A DNA stretch of 64,000 nucleotides from assembly GCF_013359725.1 (NCBI RefSeq), contig NZ_JABFMW010000002.1:248001-312000 (forward strand). The letters are read 5' to 3'. Under the pieces are notes generated by a model. The model searched no databases, had not been told where the DNA came from, and saw nothing but the letters and a program-made list of their open reading frames with translations. The translations under genes were made by a program, and so were the position numbers. Each line of letters opens with the position of its first letter. Position 1 is the stretch's first letter. Source of the stretch: Pseudarthrobacter sp. C4D7 (GTDB taxonomy: Bacteria; Actinomycetota; Actinomycetes; Actinomycetales; Micrococcaceae). Positions 8,905 to 17,907 of the stretch are shown piece by piece.

Positions 8905-9967
8905 CCTTCACCAACTGCCCGGCCATGCCCCGGATGACGTCCGGCGCTTCCAGGGCCGCGAGCCACTGGGAAGGAAGGCAGTCCTCACCGTAGAAGGCAC
9001 CCAGGATATTTCCTGCCAGCGAGCCCGCTGTATCGCTGGCGCCACCCTGGTTCACGGCCACCGCCAAAGCCTCCCGGAAATGCCTGGCGGGGTCCATGTC
9101 CGCCCCCTCCGCCGGTGCGGTGGCAAGGACGGCATAAAGCGCGACGGCGAGCGCCTCCTCCGCCGTCCGGCCTTGGCCCAGCGCGTGGTGCAGTTCATCA
9201 GGGCCGGCCACCGCTTTGTCCGCGAGCCGGAGGGCGGCTGCCAGCCGTTCGGGAAGCTCCGGTGCCACCTCCGGGAGGGAGGCGGCGTGCGCTGCCACCC
9301 CGGCGGCCGCATCCATCAGCGACTCTCCGGACACCAGCCGGTGGATGAGGAGGCTGAAGATGCCCGCACTCTGCCGTGCCGCAGGGTGGCCATGGGTCAG
9401 GGCGGCGGCGTCGGCACTCAACTTGTAGACGGCGTCTGGCGTGATGTGCGGCACCAAACCGAATGGCGCCGAACGCATGACGGTGCCCGCACCCCTGGCC
9501 CCGGCGTTGACCGGCCGCATTGAGGTTCCCATCTCACCGGTGGCCAGTCCGGCAATACAGTCGTTATCGGGGTGCCTGCGTTGCCGGAGCACCTCGTTGC
9601 CGTCGATCCACCGCGGCTGGGGTGCCGGTGCGGACGGCCCGGCATCCTCGCCCTGGGTGGCAAGCCAGCGGAGGTAGGCCAGCCACAGGCAGGCATTCAC
9701 GTCCGCCCCTACACCCGAGTTGGCCCATTCCAGCGCCTCCACCAGCCCATCAACCGTGTACAGGGTGAGCTGGGTGTCGTCGGAAAATTTGCATGGGCCC
9801 TGCAGGTCCTCGAACCCTGCCAGGCCCCGCGCCCCAAACCGCCCCCTGATCTCTGCGGCGGAATCGGAAGCCACCGAATACCCCAGGGCGTCCCCCAGTG
9901 CCCCGCCCAGCAGGGATCCATGGATGCGGGACGTGAGGGTGGGCGCGGAGGCAGGGTCAAAGCTCAT
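8885..9967 (-). CDS. ADP-ribosylglycohydrolase family protein
   Basis: 360-residue ARH/DraG-like hydrolase that should remove ADP-ribose from protein or small-molecule acceptors. The all-helical fold is recognised by GSLLGGALGDALGYSV at the N-terminus, the metal-binding KFSDDTQLTLYT, GAGTVMRSAPFGL, THGHPAARQSAG and the second metal site GGASDTAGSLAGNILGA. No signal peptide. The ATG lies 6 nt after a TAAATT -10 box. The target is unknown; no ADP-ribosyltransferase gene is adjacent. It overlaps the end of the DUF4395 gene tail-to-tail by 20 bp. Confidence 0.9.
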   Translation of the reverse strand: MSFDPASAPTLTSRIHGSLLGGALGDALGYSVASDSAAEIRGRFGARGLAGFEDLQGPCKFSDDTQLTLYTVDGLVEALEWANSGVGADVNACLWLAYLRWLATQGEDAGPSAPAPQPRWIDGNEVLRQRRHPDNDCIAGLATGEMGTSMRPVNAGARGAGTVMRSAPFGLVPHITPDAVYKLSADAAALTHGHPAARQSAGIFSLLIHRLVSGESLMDAAAGVAAHAASLPEVAPELPERLAAALRLADKAVAGPDELHHALGQGRTAEEALAVALYAVLATAPAEGADMDPARHFREALAVAVNQGGASDTAGSLAGNILGAFYGEDCLPSQWLAALEAPDVIRGMAGQLVKVTTGEG

Positions 9968-9973
9968 GGACTA

Positions 9974-9979
9974 AATTTA
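9974..9979 (-). promoter_or_regulatory. -10 box for the ADP-ribosylglycohydrolase gene
   Basis: Minus-strand TAAATT (9979-9974) is separated by 6 nt from ATG 9967, which predicts a leaderless transcript. Confidence 0.55.
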
Positions 9980-10188
9980 CCGTCAGCGGCCGACGCCCCG
10001 CGCCGAATCCGGCGGCCCTTCCAGCCGGCGGCCTTTCAACCGGCGTCCAGCGAATCCACAGCCAGGGCTGGCATACTGCTCGGGTTGCCCGGAGCCACCC
10101 GCGCCGGCAGCGACGGCACAGCCGGAGGGCCTCAGGGCCCGGGCCAGGCAGCAGCCGGACGTCATACCCCACAAGAAAAGGTCCCACC

Positions 10189-11124
10189 ATGAGCACCCCT
10201 GTCCCAGCCCGCGACGCACTGCAGCCAGGCGGCACCGCTGCCGCCCGTACCGGCCTGCTGCCCCGCCTGGTGGCCGAGGCCTTCGGCAGCCTTTTCCTGG
10301 CGGTGGCAGGCCTGGGCGTGCCACTGTTCAGCATTCCGCAGTCCAGCCCCGTGCCCGCCGCCCTGGCTGCCGGCCTGGCCATCACGGCGGCCATGCTCGC
10401 CTTCAGCCATATTTCCGGCGGCCACTTCAACCCGGCCATCACCCTGGGGCACCTCCTGGCCGGACGGATCCGGGCCGGGGCGGCGGCCGCATATGCCGCC
10501 GCCCAGGTCGTCGGGGCGCTGGTGGGCGCCCTGGCGCTGTTCGGGATCCTGCGCACCCTGCCCAGCATTCCGGACAGCCGTACCGCGTTCGACACGGTGG
10601 CTGCCGGATTTGGTGAGCATTCCATCATCCAAGCCCCCCTCGCGGCCGCAGTCCTCCTGGAATTCCTGGGCGCAGCCATCATCGTGGCCGTCTTCCTGGG
10701 AGCCGCCGGGCGTGAAAACGGCAGCCGCACGGTGGCGCCCATCGCCGTCGGCCTGTCCTTCGCCGCCCTGCTGCAGCTGGGCCAGTCGGTGGGAAACCTG
10801 CCGTTCAACCCCGCCCGCGCCGTCGCTTCCGCCGTTTTCAGCTCCGGATGGGCAGTGGAGCAGCTCTGGGTCTTCCTGGTGGCGCCGCTGGCAGGAGCCG
10901 CCATCGCTGGACTGGTGTTCCGGATCGGAGCGGTGACCGGGTCCCCGGCGCCCGCTGCGGCCACGGCGGATGACGCCGGCGCCTCTGCCGACACCGGCGA
11001 TACGGCCGACGGCGGCGACGACGCCGGTGCCGTGGACCAGCCTGCGCCTGGTCCCGTTGCCCGCCCGGAAGACTCACGCGGCGTGAGCGAGGCGCAGGAG
11101 TTTTTTGACGGCAAACGATCCTGA
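10189..11124 (+). CDS. Aquaporin / MIP family channel
   Basis: 311-residue channel with six predicted membrane helices and both signature loops: the first NPA in SGGHFNPAITLG (residues 81-83) and the second in LPFNPARA (about 207-211), including the selectivity-filter Arg. This is closer to AqpZ-type water channels than to glycerol facilitators, which carry an Asp after the second NPA Arg. A long Ala/Asp/Gly-rich C-terminal tail of about 70 residues is unusual and probably disordered. An AAAAGG Shine-Dalgarno lies about 7 nt before the ATG. The first 20 residues are hydrophilic. Confidence 0.9.
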   Translation: MSTPVPARDALQPGGTAAARTGLLPRLVAEAFGSLFLAVAGLGVPLFSIPQSSPVPAALAAGLAITAAMLAFSHISGGHFNPAITLGHLLAGRIRAGAAAAYAAAQVVGALVGALALFGILRTLPSIPDSRTAFDTVAAGFGEHSIIQAPLAAAVLLEFLGAAIIVAVFLGAAGRENGSRTVAPIAVGLSFAALLQLGQSVGNLPFNPARAVASAVFSSGWAVEQLWVFLVAPLAGAAIAGLVFRIGAVTGSPAPAAATADDAGASADTGDTADGGDDAGAVDQPAPGPVARPEDSRGVSEAQEFFDGKRS

Positions 11125-11169
11125 ACGCCGTTTGCCGCGGCGGTTTTCCGCACTGTCAGTGGCTGCCGA

Positions 11170-11175
11170 TAGCGT
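11170..11175 (+). promoter_or_regulatory. -10 box for sbcDC
   Basis: TAGCGT lies 6 nt before ATG 11182. The intervening AGGAAT could act as a weak ribosome site if transcription starts slightly upstream. Confidence 0.5.
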
Positions 11176-11181
11176 AGGAAT

Positions 11182-12360
11182 ATGCGGTTACTTCACACCT
11201 CGGACTGGCACCTGGGCCGTTCCTTCCACGGCGTTGGAATGCTGGACGCCCAGCGTGCCTTCGTTGACCAGTTGGTGGCGGCGGTCAAACGGGACAGCGT
11301 GGACGTTGTCCTGATTGCCGGTGACGTCTACGACCGCGCGCTTCCGGGCGTGGACGTGGTCCACCTTCTTGACGACGCCCTGGTCCGGCTCACGGCTGCC
11401 GGCGCACAGGTGGTCCTCACCAGCGGCAACCACGACTCCGCCATCCGGCTGGGGTTCGCGTCCCGGCTCCTGGAACGCGGGGGATTGCACCTGCGCACCA
11501 GGGTGGAGGACCTAGACCAGCCACTGCTGCTGCCGCTGGGAACGGATGCTGCCGGCAAGGAGGCCACCCTGGCGCTCTATGGCATCCCGTGGCTCGAGCC
11601 CCGGATGGTTGCCGACCAGCTGGGGGTGGAAACGGCAAGCCATTTCGAGGTCACCCGCGCGGCAACCGCGCTGATCCGGGAGGACCTCGCCCGGCGCTGC
11701 GCTTCAACCACCGTCCACTCCGTGGTGCTGGCGCATACTTTCGCCAGCGGCGGCATCACGTCCGACAGCGAGCGGGACCTCAGCATCGGCGGCGTGGGAG
11801 CCGTCCCGCTGGATCTCTTCGACGGATTCAGCTACACCGCGCTGGGGCACCTGCATGGCAGGCAGAAGCTGTCCGAATCAGTGCGGTATTCCGGCTCGCC
11901 GCTGGCGTACTCGTTTTCGGAGGCCGCACACCGGAAAGGCGCCTGGCTGGTGGATGTCGGTCCGGAGGGCGTGGAATCGGTGGCTGAGGTCGTCTGGGAG
12001 GCACCACTCCCGCTGGCCGTCCTCCGCGGCCCGCTGGAGGACCTGCTGGCGGACCCGGACCATGCCTGGGCGGAAACGGCCTACTGCCAAATCACCTTGA
12101 CGGACCCGCAGCGTCCCTCCCGCGCCATGGAGCGGCTGCGCGCCCGTTTCCCTGACACCCTGGTCCTCGCCTTTGATCCGCAGGGTGCCGCCGCCGCCAC
12201 CGAAGCCAGCTACAGCAGCAGGCTCGCAGGTGCGCCGGATGACCTCGCCGTCTGCTGTGGGTTCCTGGACCACGTGCGGGGAAGGAGTGCCGACCCGGCG
12301 GAAAGGGCAGCGCTCGCAGCCGCCCTGGAAAACGTCAGGCTCCTGGAGGTGTCGCGGTGA
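11182..12360 (+). CDS. sbcD: Exonuclease subunit SbcD
   Basis: 392-residue Mre11-like nuclease subunit that cleaves hairpins and processes double-strand ends with SbcC. The metallophosphoesterase motifs are in order: TSDWHLGRSFHG, IAGDVYDRALP, TSGNHDSAIRLG, VLAHTFASGG and LGHLHGRQ. A C-terminal capping region follows. The GTGA overlap with sbcC means the two subunits are made together. Probably cytoplasmic and nucleoid-associated. Confidence 0.95.
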   Translation: MRLLHTSDWHLGRSFHGVGMLDAQRAFVDQLVAAVKRDSVDVVLIAGDVYDRALPGVDVVHLLDDALVRLTAAGAQVVLTSGNHDSAIRLGFASRLLERGGLHLRTRVEDLDQPLLLPLGTDAAGKEATLALYGIPWLEPRMVADQLGVETASHFEVTRAATALIREDLARRCASTTVHSVVLAHTFASGGITSDSERDLSIGGVGAVPLDLFDGFSYTALGHLHGRQKLSESVRYSGSPLAYSFSEAAHRKGAWLVDVGPEGVESVAEVVWEAPLPLAVLRGPLEDLLADPDHAWAETAYCQITLTDPQRPSRAMERLRARFPDTLVLAFDPQGAAAATEASYSSRLAGAPDDLAVCCGFLDHVRGRSADPAERAALAAALENVRLLEVSR

Positions 12361-15300
12361 GGATCCACCACCTTCGCATCTCCGCGTTCGGGCCATTCGC
12401 CGGAACCGAGGACATCGATTTTGACCGTCTCAGCGCGCACGGCCTGTTCCTGCTCAACGGGCCCACCGGCGCGGGCAAGACGAGCGTGCTGGACGCCATC
12501 TGCTTTGCCCTTTACGGCTCCGTGCCCGGAGCGCGGCAGGATGGCAAGAGGCTGCGCAGCGACCATGCGGAACCCGGGAAGGAACCCGCCGTCACCTGCG
12601 AATTTTCCGCCCAGGGGCGCCGCTTCGAAGTGACCCGCTCACCGGCGTGGGAAAAGCCCAGCGCCCGTGGGAAAAACGGCTTCACGCTCCAGCAGGCCAA
12701 GACGCTGCTCCGCGAACGGGTTGGCGGGGCCTGGGTGGAGAAGTCCGCCCGCAATGATGAAGCGGGCGCGGAGATCATGTCCCTGCTGGGCATGGACCGG
12801 GAACAGTTCACCCGGGTGGTGATGCTGCCGCAGGGTGACTTTGCTGCGTTCCTTCGCTCCAAGGCTGCCGACCGGCTGGACCTGCTGCAGAAGCTCTTTG
12901 GCACCCAAAGGTTTGAGGCGCTGGAACAGGAACTTTCCCGGCAGGCCGCCGCCGCACGGGAGGACGTGGCCGTGCTGTCCGGGCAGCTTGGCATCCTTGC
13001 CTCCCGCGCGGAGACCGAGGCCGCCCCGCTTCAGCTTCCGGAGGAGGAGGCGCCGCCAGTGGAGGACATCCCCCGCCGCCTCGAGTGGCTGCAGGCGGCT
13101 GCTGCCGTGCGCCTGGCGGACCTCACGGAACAGTCCGCCGCCGCCGAGGCCGTCAACCAGGCCCGCCGCGAGGAAGCTGAGCAGGAGGCTGCCCGCCATG
13201 AACGGCACCGGAAACTCGACGCTGCCCTGGTGCGGCAACAGGCTGTTAAGGCCGGGGCCGGACGGCAGGAGGAGACAGCTTCCCGGCTCGCCCGGCACCG
13301 GCAGGCGGAGGTCCTCCAAGGCCAGTTGCAGGCTCTCGACGCTGCGGCCGCCAAAGTCAGTGGCGCCCAGGCCGCGGCCGAATCAGCAACCACGCTGCTG
13401 CGCCTCGCCGCGGGGGATGGCGGCGAACTGGCACAGCTTGGCGTGGACGAAAAACAAGCCGCGGGCGCCACCTCCCGGACCGCGGAGAACGCCTGGGGGA
13501 CCGTGCCGGGGGCTCCGGAGGAACTCGGCCGCCTGCGCTCGCTGCGGGCCGTCGTCGAGGCCCGGCTGCCTGACGAGGAGAGGCTGCAGACGCTGCGCGA
13601 GCGGCACCGCGGCCTGGCCGGCAGGTTTGGTGAGCTCCAGCTCGCCGCGGACTCGCTGGGGCGGCGCACTGCAGGTTTAACCGCTGAACGTGAAGTGCTG
13701 GCCGACGGCATGGAGCAGCTGGGGGCCCGTTCCGTGGAAGCCGCACTGCGGCGCAAGGAGGCTGCGGCCGCCGCAGAGCTGCTTGACGTTGTCCGGCGGT
13801 ATGCAACTGCCCTCGAACGCAGGAGCCGGGTCAAGGGCCGTCACGAGGACTCACGGGAGAACCTCCTTGAGACGAAGCGCCGATGGCTGGACCTGCGGGA
13901 GGAACGGCTGGCCAACGCGGCATCGGAACTGGCCGCTGGACTGGTCCCCGGAGAACCGTGCCCGGTGTGCGGAAGCGGACACCATCCCGGCCCCGCAGAT
14001 GCGGGCACCGGGGGCCCTGCCCTGGCCCAGGAAGAGGATCAGGCCCACCAGGAGTACGAGGCCGCCGAGGCAGCCCACGCAGTGGTTGCCGCCGACCTCG
14101 CTGAGGCAGAGCAGGCGGTGGCCGTCCTCGCAGGCCAGGGCGGGACCACCCCGGTGGAGGAGGCCCGCTCCGGAGCGGTTGACGCCCTCGCCGCGGCAGA
14201 GGACGCTGAACAGGCAGCGGAGGAACTGCAGCAGAGGCAGCAGCGGCTGGACGCCCTGGACGCAGGCCTTACCCAGTCCCGGGCCATGCTGGCTGAAACT
14301 GAGGCGGAGGTGTCCCAAACCGAAACTTCCCTCGCTGACCTGGCCGAACAGATCGGGTCGCTGGACGCTGCGCTGGCCGGCCTGCGGGGCGGACACCCCA
14401 GCCTTGACCGCCGGCTGCGGGCACTCGAGGACGCCGTGGCCGTCCTGGACAAGGCCGTCGAAGCGCAGGCACGCCTTGACAGTGCCCGGCTGCAGGCGGC
14501 CGAAGCGCAGGAGCACCTGGAACGGGCCCTTCCGGACGCCGGCTTTTCCAGCGCGGACGAGGTCCGCAGCCAACTCCTCGGTGCGCCGGAACTTTCCGCC
14601 CTTGAAGCCGCCATGCGTGCTGCCCAGGATGAGGCCTCCCGCGTTGCCGGGCTGTTCGAGTCAGAAGACATCGTGCGTGCGCTTGACGAGGCGGCCGGCG
14701 GCTTTCTGGCAGACGGGGAACGGCTGGCATCCCTGCAGTTGGAGGCTGCGGCCGCGCGGAACGGGGCACGTGAAGCCGACCTGGCCGCCGGCCTGGCAGC
14801 GCGCTGCCTTGCCTCGTTGAAATCCCTCGCGGCCGAGTACGAGGCGCTGGTCCGCTCCTCCCGCGAGCCGGCGGAGCGGGCGCAGATGCTTGCCGGACTG
14901 GCTGACGCCGCAGCCGGCCGCGGCGAAAACACCTACCGGATGAGCCTGACCAGCTACGTCCTGGCCGCCCGGCTTGAACAGGTGGCCCTCGCGGCTTCTG
15001 AACGCCTGGTGGCCATGAGCGACGGCCGCTACCTGCTCCAGCACACCGATGCGAAGGCGGCCCGCGGCGCAAAGTCGGGACTCGGCCTGGAAGTGGTGGA
15101 CCAGTGGACAGGTTTCCGGCGTGACACGTCCACGTTGTCGGGCGGTGAGTCCTTCATGGCTTCGCTCTCGCTGGCGCTGGGACTTGCCGACGTGGTGCAG
15201 CAGGAATCCGGGGGAGTGGAAATCGAAACCCTGTTTGTCGACGAGGGTTTTGGCAGCCTGGACGACCAATCCCTGGAGCAGGTCATGGATGCCCTCGAAG

Positions 15301-15443
15301 GACTCCGGGACGGCGGAAGGGTGGTGGGCCTGGTCAGTCACGTTGCGGAAATGAAACAACGGATCAGCACCCAGCTGCAGGTGGTCAAGAGCCGGAACGG
15401 CTCCACGCTGCAGATCTCTGAAAGCCTGGACGCCGCACGCTGA
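12357..15443 (+). CDS. sbcC: Exonuclease subunit SbcC (Rad50-like ATPase)
   Basis: 1028-residue SMC-like ATPase partner of SbcD. The Walker A GPTGAGKTS is at residues 35-43. Long Ala/Glu/Arg-rich coiled coils flank the zinc-hook CPVC at residues 535-538, which dimerises the arms. The ABC signature LSGGES is at 927-932 and the Walker B FVDEGFG at about 960-966, followed by the D-loop SLDDQSLE. The length matches the family. The start is GTG 12357, overlapping the sbcD stop. Confidence 0.95.
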   Translation: MRIHHLRISAFGPFAGTEDIDFDRLSAHGLFLLNGPTGAGKTSVLDAICFALYGSVPGARQDGKRLRSDHAEPGKEPAVTCEFSAQGRRFEVTRSPAWEKPSARGKNGFTLQQAKTLLRERVGGAWVEKSARNDEAGAEIMSLLGMDREQFTRVVMLPQGDFAAFLRSKAADRLDLLQKLFGTQRFEALEQELSRQAAAAREDVAVLSGQLGILASRAETEAAPLQLPEEEAPPVEDIPRRLEWLQAAAAVRLADLTEQSAAAEAVNQARREEAEQEAARHERHRKLDAALVRQQAVKAGAGRQEETASRLARHRQAEVLQGQLQALDAAAAKVSGAQAAAESATTLLRLAAGDGGELAQLGVDEKQAAGATSRTAENAWGTVPGAPEELGRLRSLRAVVEARLPDEERLQTLRERHRGLAGRFGELQLAADSLGRRTAGLTAEREVLADGMEQLGARSVEAALRRKEAAAAAELLDVVRRYATALERRSRVKGRHEDSRENLLETKRRWLDLREERLANAASELAAGLVPGEPCPVCGSGHHPGPADAGTGGPALAQEEDQAHQEYEAAEAAHAVVAADLAEAEQAVAVLAGQGGTTPVEEARSGAVDALAAAEDAEQAAEELQQRQQRLDALDAGLTQSRAMLAETEAEVSQTETSLADLAEQIGSLDAALAGLRGGHPSLDRRLRALEDAVAVLDKAVEAQARLDSARLQAAEAQEHLERALPDAGFSSADEVRSQLLGAPELSALEAAMRAAQDEASRVAGLFESEDIVRALDEAAGGFLADGERLASLQLEAAAARNGAREADLAAGLAARCLASLKSLAAEYEALVRSSREPAERAQMLAGLADAAAGRGENTYRMSLTSYVLAARLEQVALAASERLVAMSDGRYLLQHTDAKAARGAKSGLGLEVVDQWTGFRRDTSTLSGGESFMASLSLALGLADVVQQESGGVEIETLFVDEGFGSLDDQSLEQVMDALEGLRDGGRVVGLVSHVAEMKQRISTQLQVVKSRNGSTLQISESLDAAR

Positions 15444-15499
15444 CCCCGGCCGATATACTTGATCACGTTACCGGGTTGGGCGCATCGGGAGGAGGGACG

Positions 15500-15514
15500 A
15501 TGCGCGCGTACTGA
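15500..15514 (+). CDS. Four-codon upstream ORF (MRAY-stop)
   Basis: ATG CGC GCG TAC TGA is preceded by the strongest Shine-Dalgarno-like stretch in this part of the window (GGGAGGAGGGACG). Its stop is 12 nt before the GTG of the transporter gene, which has a poor ribosome site of its own. A TATACT -10 box at 15454-15459 would place it in the 5' leader. It may work by termination-reinitiation, but it could also be chance. Confidence 0.35.
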   Translation: MRAY

Positions 15515-15526
15515 GCGAGCCCCGAA

Positions 15527-16864
15527 GTGACACCTCCAACCAGCCCCTCCCACACCGGCACCACACCTGACCACGCGGTAGCAGTCGGTGAACACCCCGG
15601 TCCCGCCGACCAGCGGGAAGCGCGGGGGCGCTTTTCGCGCCTACCCCAGCTGGCAGGGAAGGGGTTCATACCCTTGGGCCTTTTTGCGCGGCTCCCTCTG
15701 GCCATGCTGGCCATGGGCACCCTCACCCTCATCACCTCTGCCAGCGGCTCCTTTGCCACCGGCGGCACGGCAGCCGGCGCAGTGGGCATCGGCTCCGCGC
15801 TGGGGGCACCCGTCCTGGGGTCCCTTGCAGACAGGAGGGGACAGCGCCCGCTCCTGCTGCTGGCGGCCGTGCTCAACACCGTGGCCGTGCTGGCCCTCGT
15901 CCTTGCCGCCAACGCTCCGGCAGCGTCAGCCGGTTTTCCTTTCGCGGTCTTTGCTGCTGCCTTTGCAGCGGGTGCCACCTGTCCGCAGGTGGGGCCCCTG
16001 GCCCGGGTCCGCTGGATGGCACTGACGGCCGGCTCCGGGGGACCGGCGGCACCGGCCGACGGGACTGGCCGTGACCTGGACACGGCGCTGTCCTACGAAA
16101 GCACTGCGGACGAAGTGACCTTTGTCCTTGGACCGGCCCTGGTCGGGATCCTGGCCAGCCTCGTGGCACCATGGCTTCCGCTGGTGCTGGCAGCCGCCAT
16201 GACCATCACGCTGGTGCCTGCCTTCGCCGTCCACCCCACCCACCTGGCGGTTCCGGCCACCCGGCGCACGCCAAAAGAGAAGCGCAACGGTGCACGCCAT
16301 GGCGCCAAGCTGCCGTGGGCGGTAGCCCTGCCCGTTCTTGCCATGGCCTGCATGGGCACGTTCTTCGGTTCCACCCAGGCTGCGCTGAGCGCCTTCTCTG
16401 CCGGGCTTGCCGGCCCGGAAATCGCGGGCCTGCTCTATGCGGTCATGGGGCTCAGTTCCGCCGGCGCCGCTCTTTCAGTGGCCTACTGGCCGCGCCATGC
16501 CGGCCTTGCGCTGCGCTGGGTGTCCTGCGCCGTGCTGATGTCCGGCCTTGCGGTCCTGCTCCTGCTGCCCTCATCGCTGGCCATGATGGCAGTGGTCCTC
16601 CTTGTCCTGGGGCTCCCGGTGGGACCTGTGATGGTGACTGTCTTCGCCGTGGGCGGGAAAGTGGCCCCCGCCGGAAGGCTCGGCACCGTGATGACCGCGC
16701 TGGCCAGCGGCATCGTTGCCGGCACCGCCGTCGGTTCCTCCCTGGGTGGACAACTGGCCCAGTTCAACGGGGCTGCGGCTGCGTTTCTTGTTCCCGTTTG
16801 CGCAGCGGGGGCGCTGGCGCTGCTCGGCGCCGGAGCCACCGTCGTACTCCGCCGCAGGGCTTGA
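15527..16864 (+). CDS. MFS transporter, substrate unknown
   Basis: 445-residue major facilitator with about 12 membrane helices. After a hydrophilic N-terminus of about 45 residues, the first helix starts at FIPLGLFARLPLAMLAMGTL, and an MFS motif A-like loop is seen in LGSLADRRGQRPLLLLAA. A central hydrophilic loop (HPTHLAVPATRRTPKEKRNGARHG) divides the two halves. It resembles drug/sugar-exporter-type MFS proteins, but nothing fixes the substrate. The GTG start follows a four-codon ORF. Neighbours are sbcC upstream (same strand) and a convergent IclR gene. Confidence 0.75.
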   Translation: MTPPTSPSHTGTTPDHAVAVGEHPGPADQREARGRFSRLPQLAGKGFIPLGLFARLPLAMLAMGTLTLITSASGSFATGGTAAGAVGIGSALGAPVLGSLADRRGQRPLLLLAAVLNTVAVLALVLAANAPAASAGFPFAVFAAAFAAGATCPQVGPLARVRWMALTAGSGGPAAPADGTGRDLDTALSYESTADEVTFVLGPALVGILASLVAPWLPLVLAAAMTITLVPAFAVHPTHLAVPATRRTPKEKRNGARHGAKLPWAVALPVLAMACMGTFFGSTQAALSAFSAGLAGPEIAGLLYAVMGLSSAGAALSVAYWPRHAGLALRWVSCAVLMSGLAVLLLLPSSLAMMAVVLLVLGLPVGPVMVTVFAVGGKVAPAGRLGTVMTALASGIVAGTAVGSSLGGQLAQFNGAAAAFLVPVCAAGALALLGAGATVVLRRRA

Positions 16865-16919
16865 CCTGGAACCCGCGCTTGGTCTCGGCGGGAAGTTGGC
16901 CGCCTGACCGGAGGCGATG

Positions 16920-17654
16920 CTACGCCAGCTGGCGCTCGATCCTCGCGGCACTCTCCGCGATGGCGGCGCCCACAGCGTCCGGATCGTGGGCGGAACGGAT
17001 GTAGACGACTGCCAAAGCGGCCGGACGCCCGCCGGGTACCCGGACGGGTGCTGCCAGTGAGGAGACCCCGGCGATCACCTCGTCGTGGCTGGCGGAGTAG
17101 CCCCTCCGCCGTGCCTCCGCGGCCTCCGGACGGTAGGACACCCCGGTTGCCAGCTTGTCCCACTCTTCCTCCGAGAGGGCGGACTGGATGGCAATCCCGG
17201 GTGCGCCGGCGTTGATGGGGTGGCGTGTGCCGGGGTGCTGGGCGACGGTTGCGCCGGAATGCCTCGGCTCGACGGTGACGAGCGTGATGCAGTCGTGGTG
17301 GTCCCACACCGCCACGAACGCCGTCATGTCCAGCGAATTGGCCAGTTGGGTGAGCTCCGGGAGGGCCGCGCTCTGCAGGCTGCGCGACACACCGCGTGCC
17401 AGCACCGCGAGGCCGGGACCTGGCTGGACCCTGCCGGCGTCGTCACGGACCAGGAGCGAATGGTCTTCGAGTGTGCGCAGGATCCGGTAGGCCACCGAAC
17501 GGTGAACCGCCATGGCATCAGCCAGTTCCGCGATGGTCAGGGGTCCAGGCGCGGCTGCCAGTATTTCGAGGGCACGAATCCCACGCGAGAGGGTCTGGGA
17601 TGGGGAAGCCTGCGGCGCGGCCCCCGTTCCGGCTGCGGCTGCTGGAGGAGTCAT
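16920..17654 (-). CDS. IclR-family transcriptional regulator
   Basis: 244-residue regulator. The N-terminal winged helix (about residues 20-85) reads LSRGIRALEILAAAPGPLTIAELADAMAVHRSVAYRILRTLE in pieces typical of IclR, and the C-terminal ligand domain contains HPINAGAPGIAI and GYSASHDEVIAGVSSLAAPV. The start ATG 17654 is chosen because TAGGAT lies 7 nt upstream; ATG 17663 overlaps that -10 box. It diverges from an MHS-family transporter, so it probably controls uptake of that transporter's substrate. Confidence 0.9.
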   Translation of the reverse strand: MTPPAAAAGTGAAPQASPSQTLSRGIRALEILAAAPGPLTIAELADAMAVHRSVAYRILRTLEDHSLLVRDDAGRVQPGPGLAVLARGVSRSLQSAALPELTQLANSLDMTAFVAVWDHHDCITLVTVEPRHSGATVAQHPGTRHPINAGAPGIAIQSALSEEEWDKLATGVSYRPEAAEARRRGYSASHDEVIAGVSSLAAPVRVPGGRPAALAVVYIRSAHDPDAVGAAIAESAARIERQLA

Positions 17655-17661
17655 GGAGTCC

Positions 17662-17667
17662 ATCCTA
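17662..17667 (-). promoter_or_regulatory. -10 box for the IclR gene
   Basis: Minus-strand TAGGAT (17667-17662) is 7 nt before ATG 17654 and decides between two ATGs. Confidence 0.5.
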
Positions 17668-17733
17668 AGTTGGCGGACCCGCAAATCCGTGACTCTTGTC
17701 CGCACGCCCGGCTGGCGGTAGTGTCCTCTATAC

Positions 17734-17746
17734 GAACGCGACGTTC
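17734..17746. promoter_or_regulatory. Candidate IclR operator
   Basis: The inverted repeat GAACG-CGA-CGTTC is flanked by the AT-rich TCTATA and TATAGA steps. It lies in the 253-bp intergenic region between the divergent iclR and transporter genes, where an autoregulatory IclR site is expected. This is seen by eye only. Confidence 0.45.
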
Positions 17747-17907
17747 AAATATAGAACTTGTTGAGACGCTGCCGTTCGTCGCAAATTTCGACCACCCAGT
17801 GTTCCGCATCACACTTTCCGTAGTACCCTACTAACTAACTGACCGTTCTGTCGGTAATTCAGAAGGCGTACGGGCGGCGCTGCTGTCCTATAAACAATGG
17901 AGTTTCA

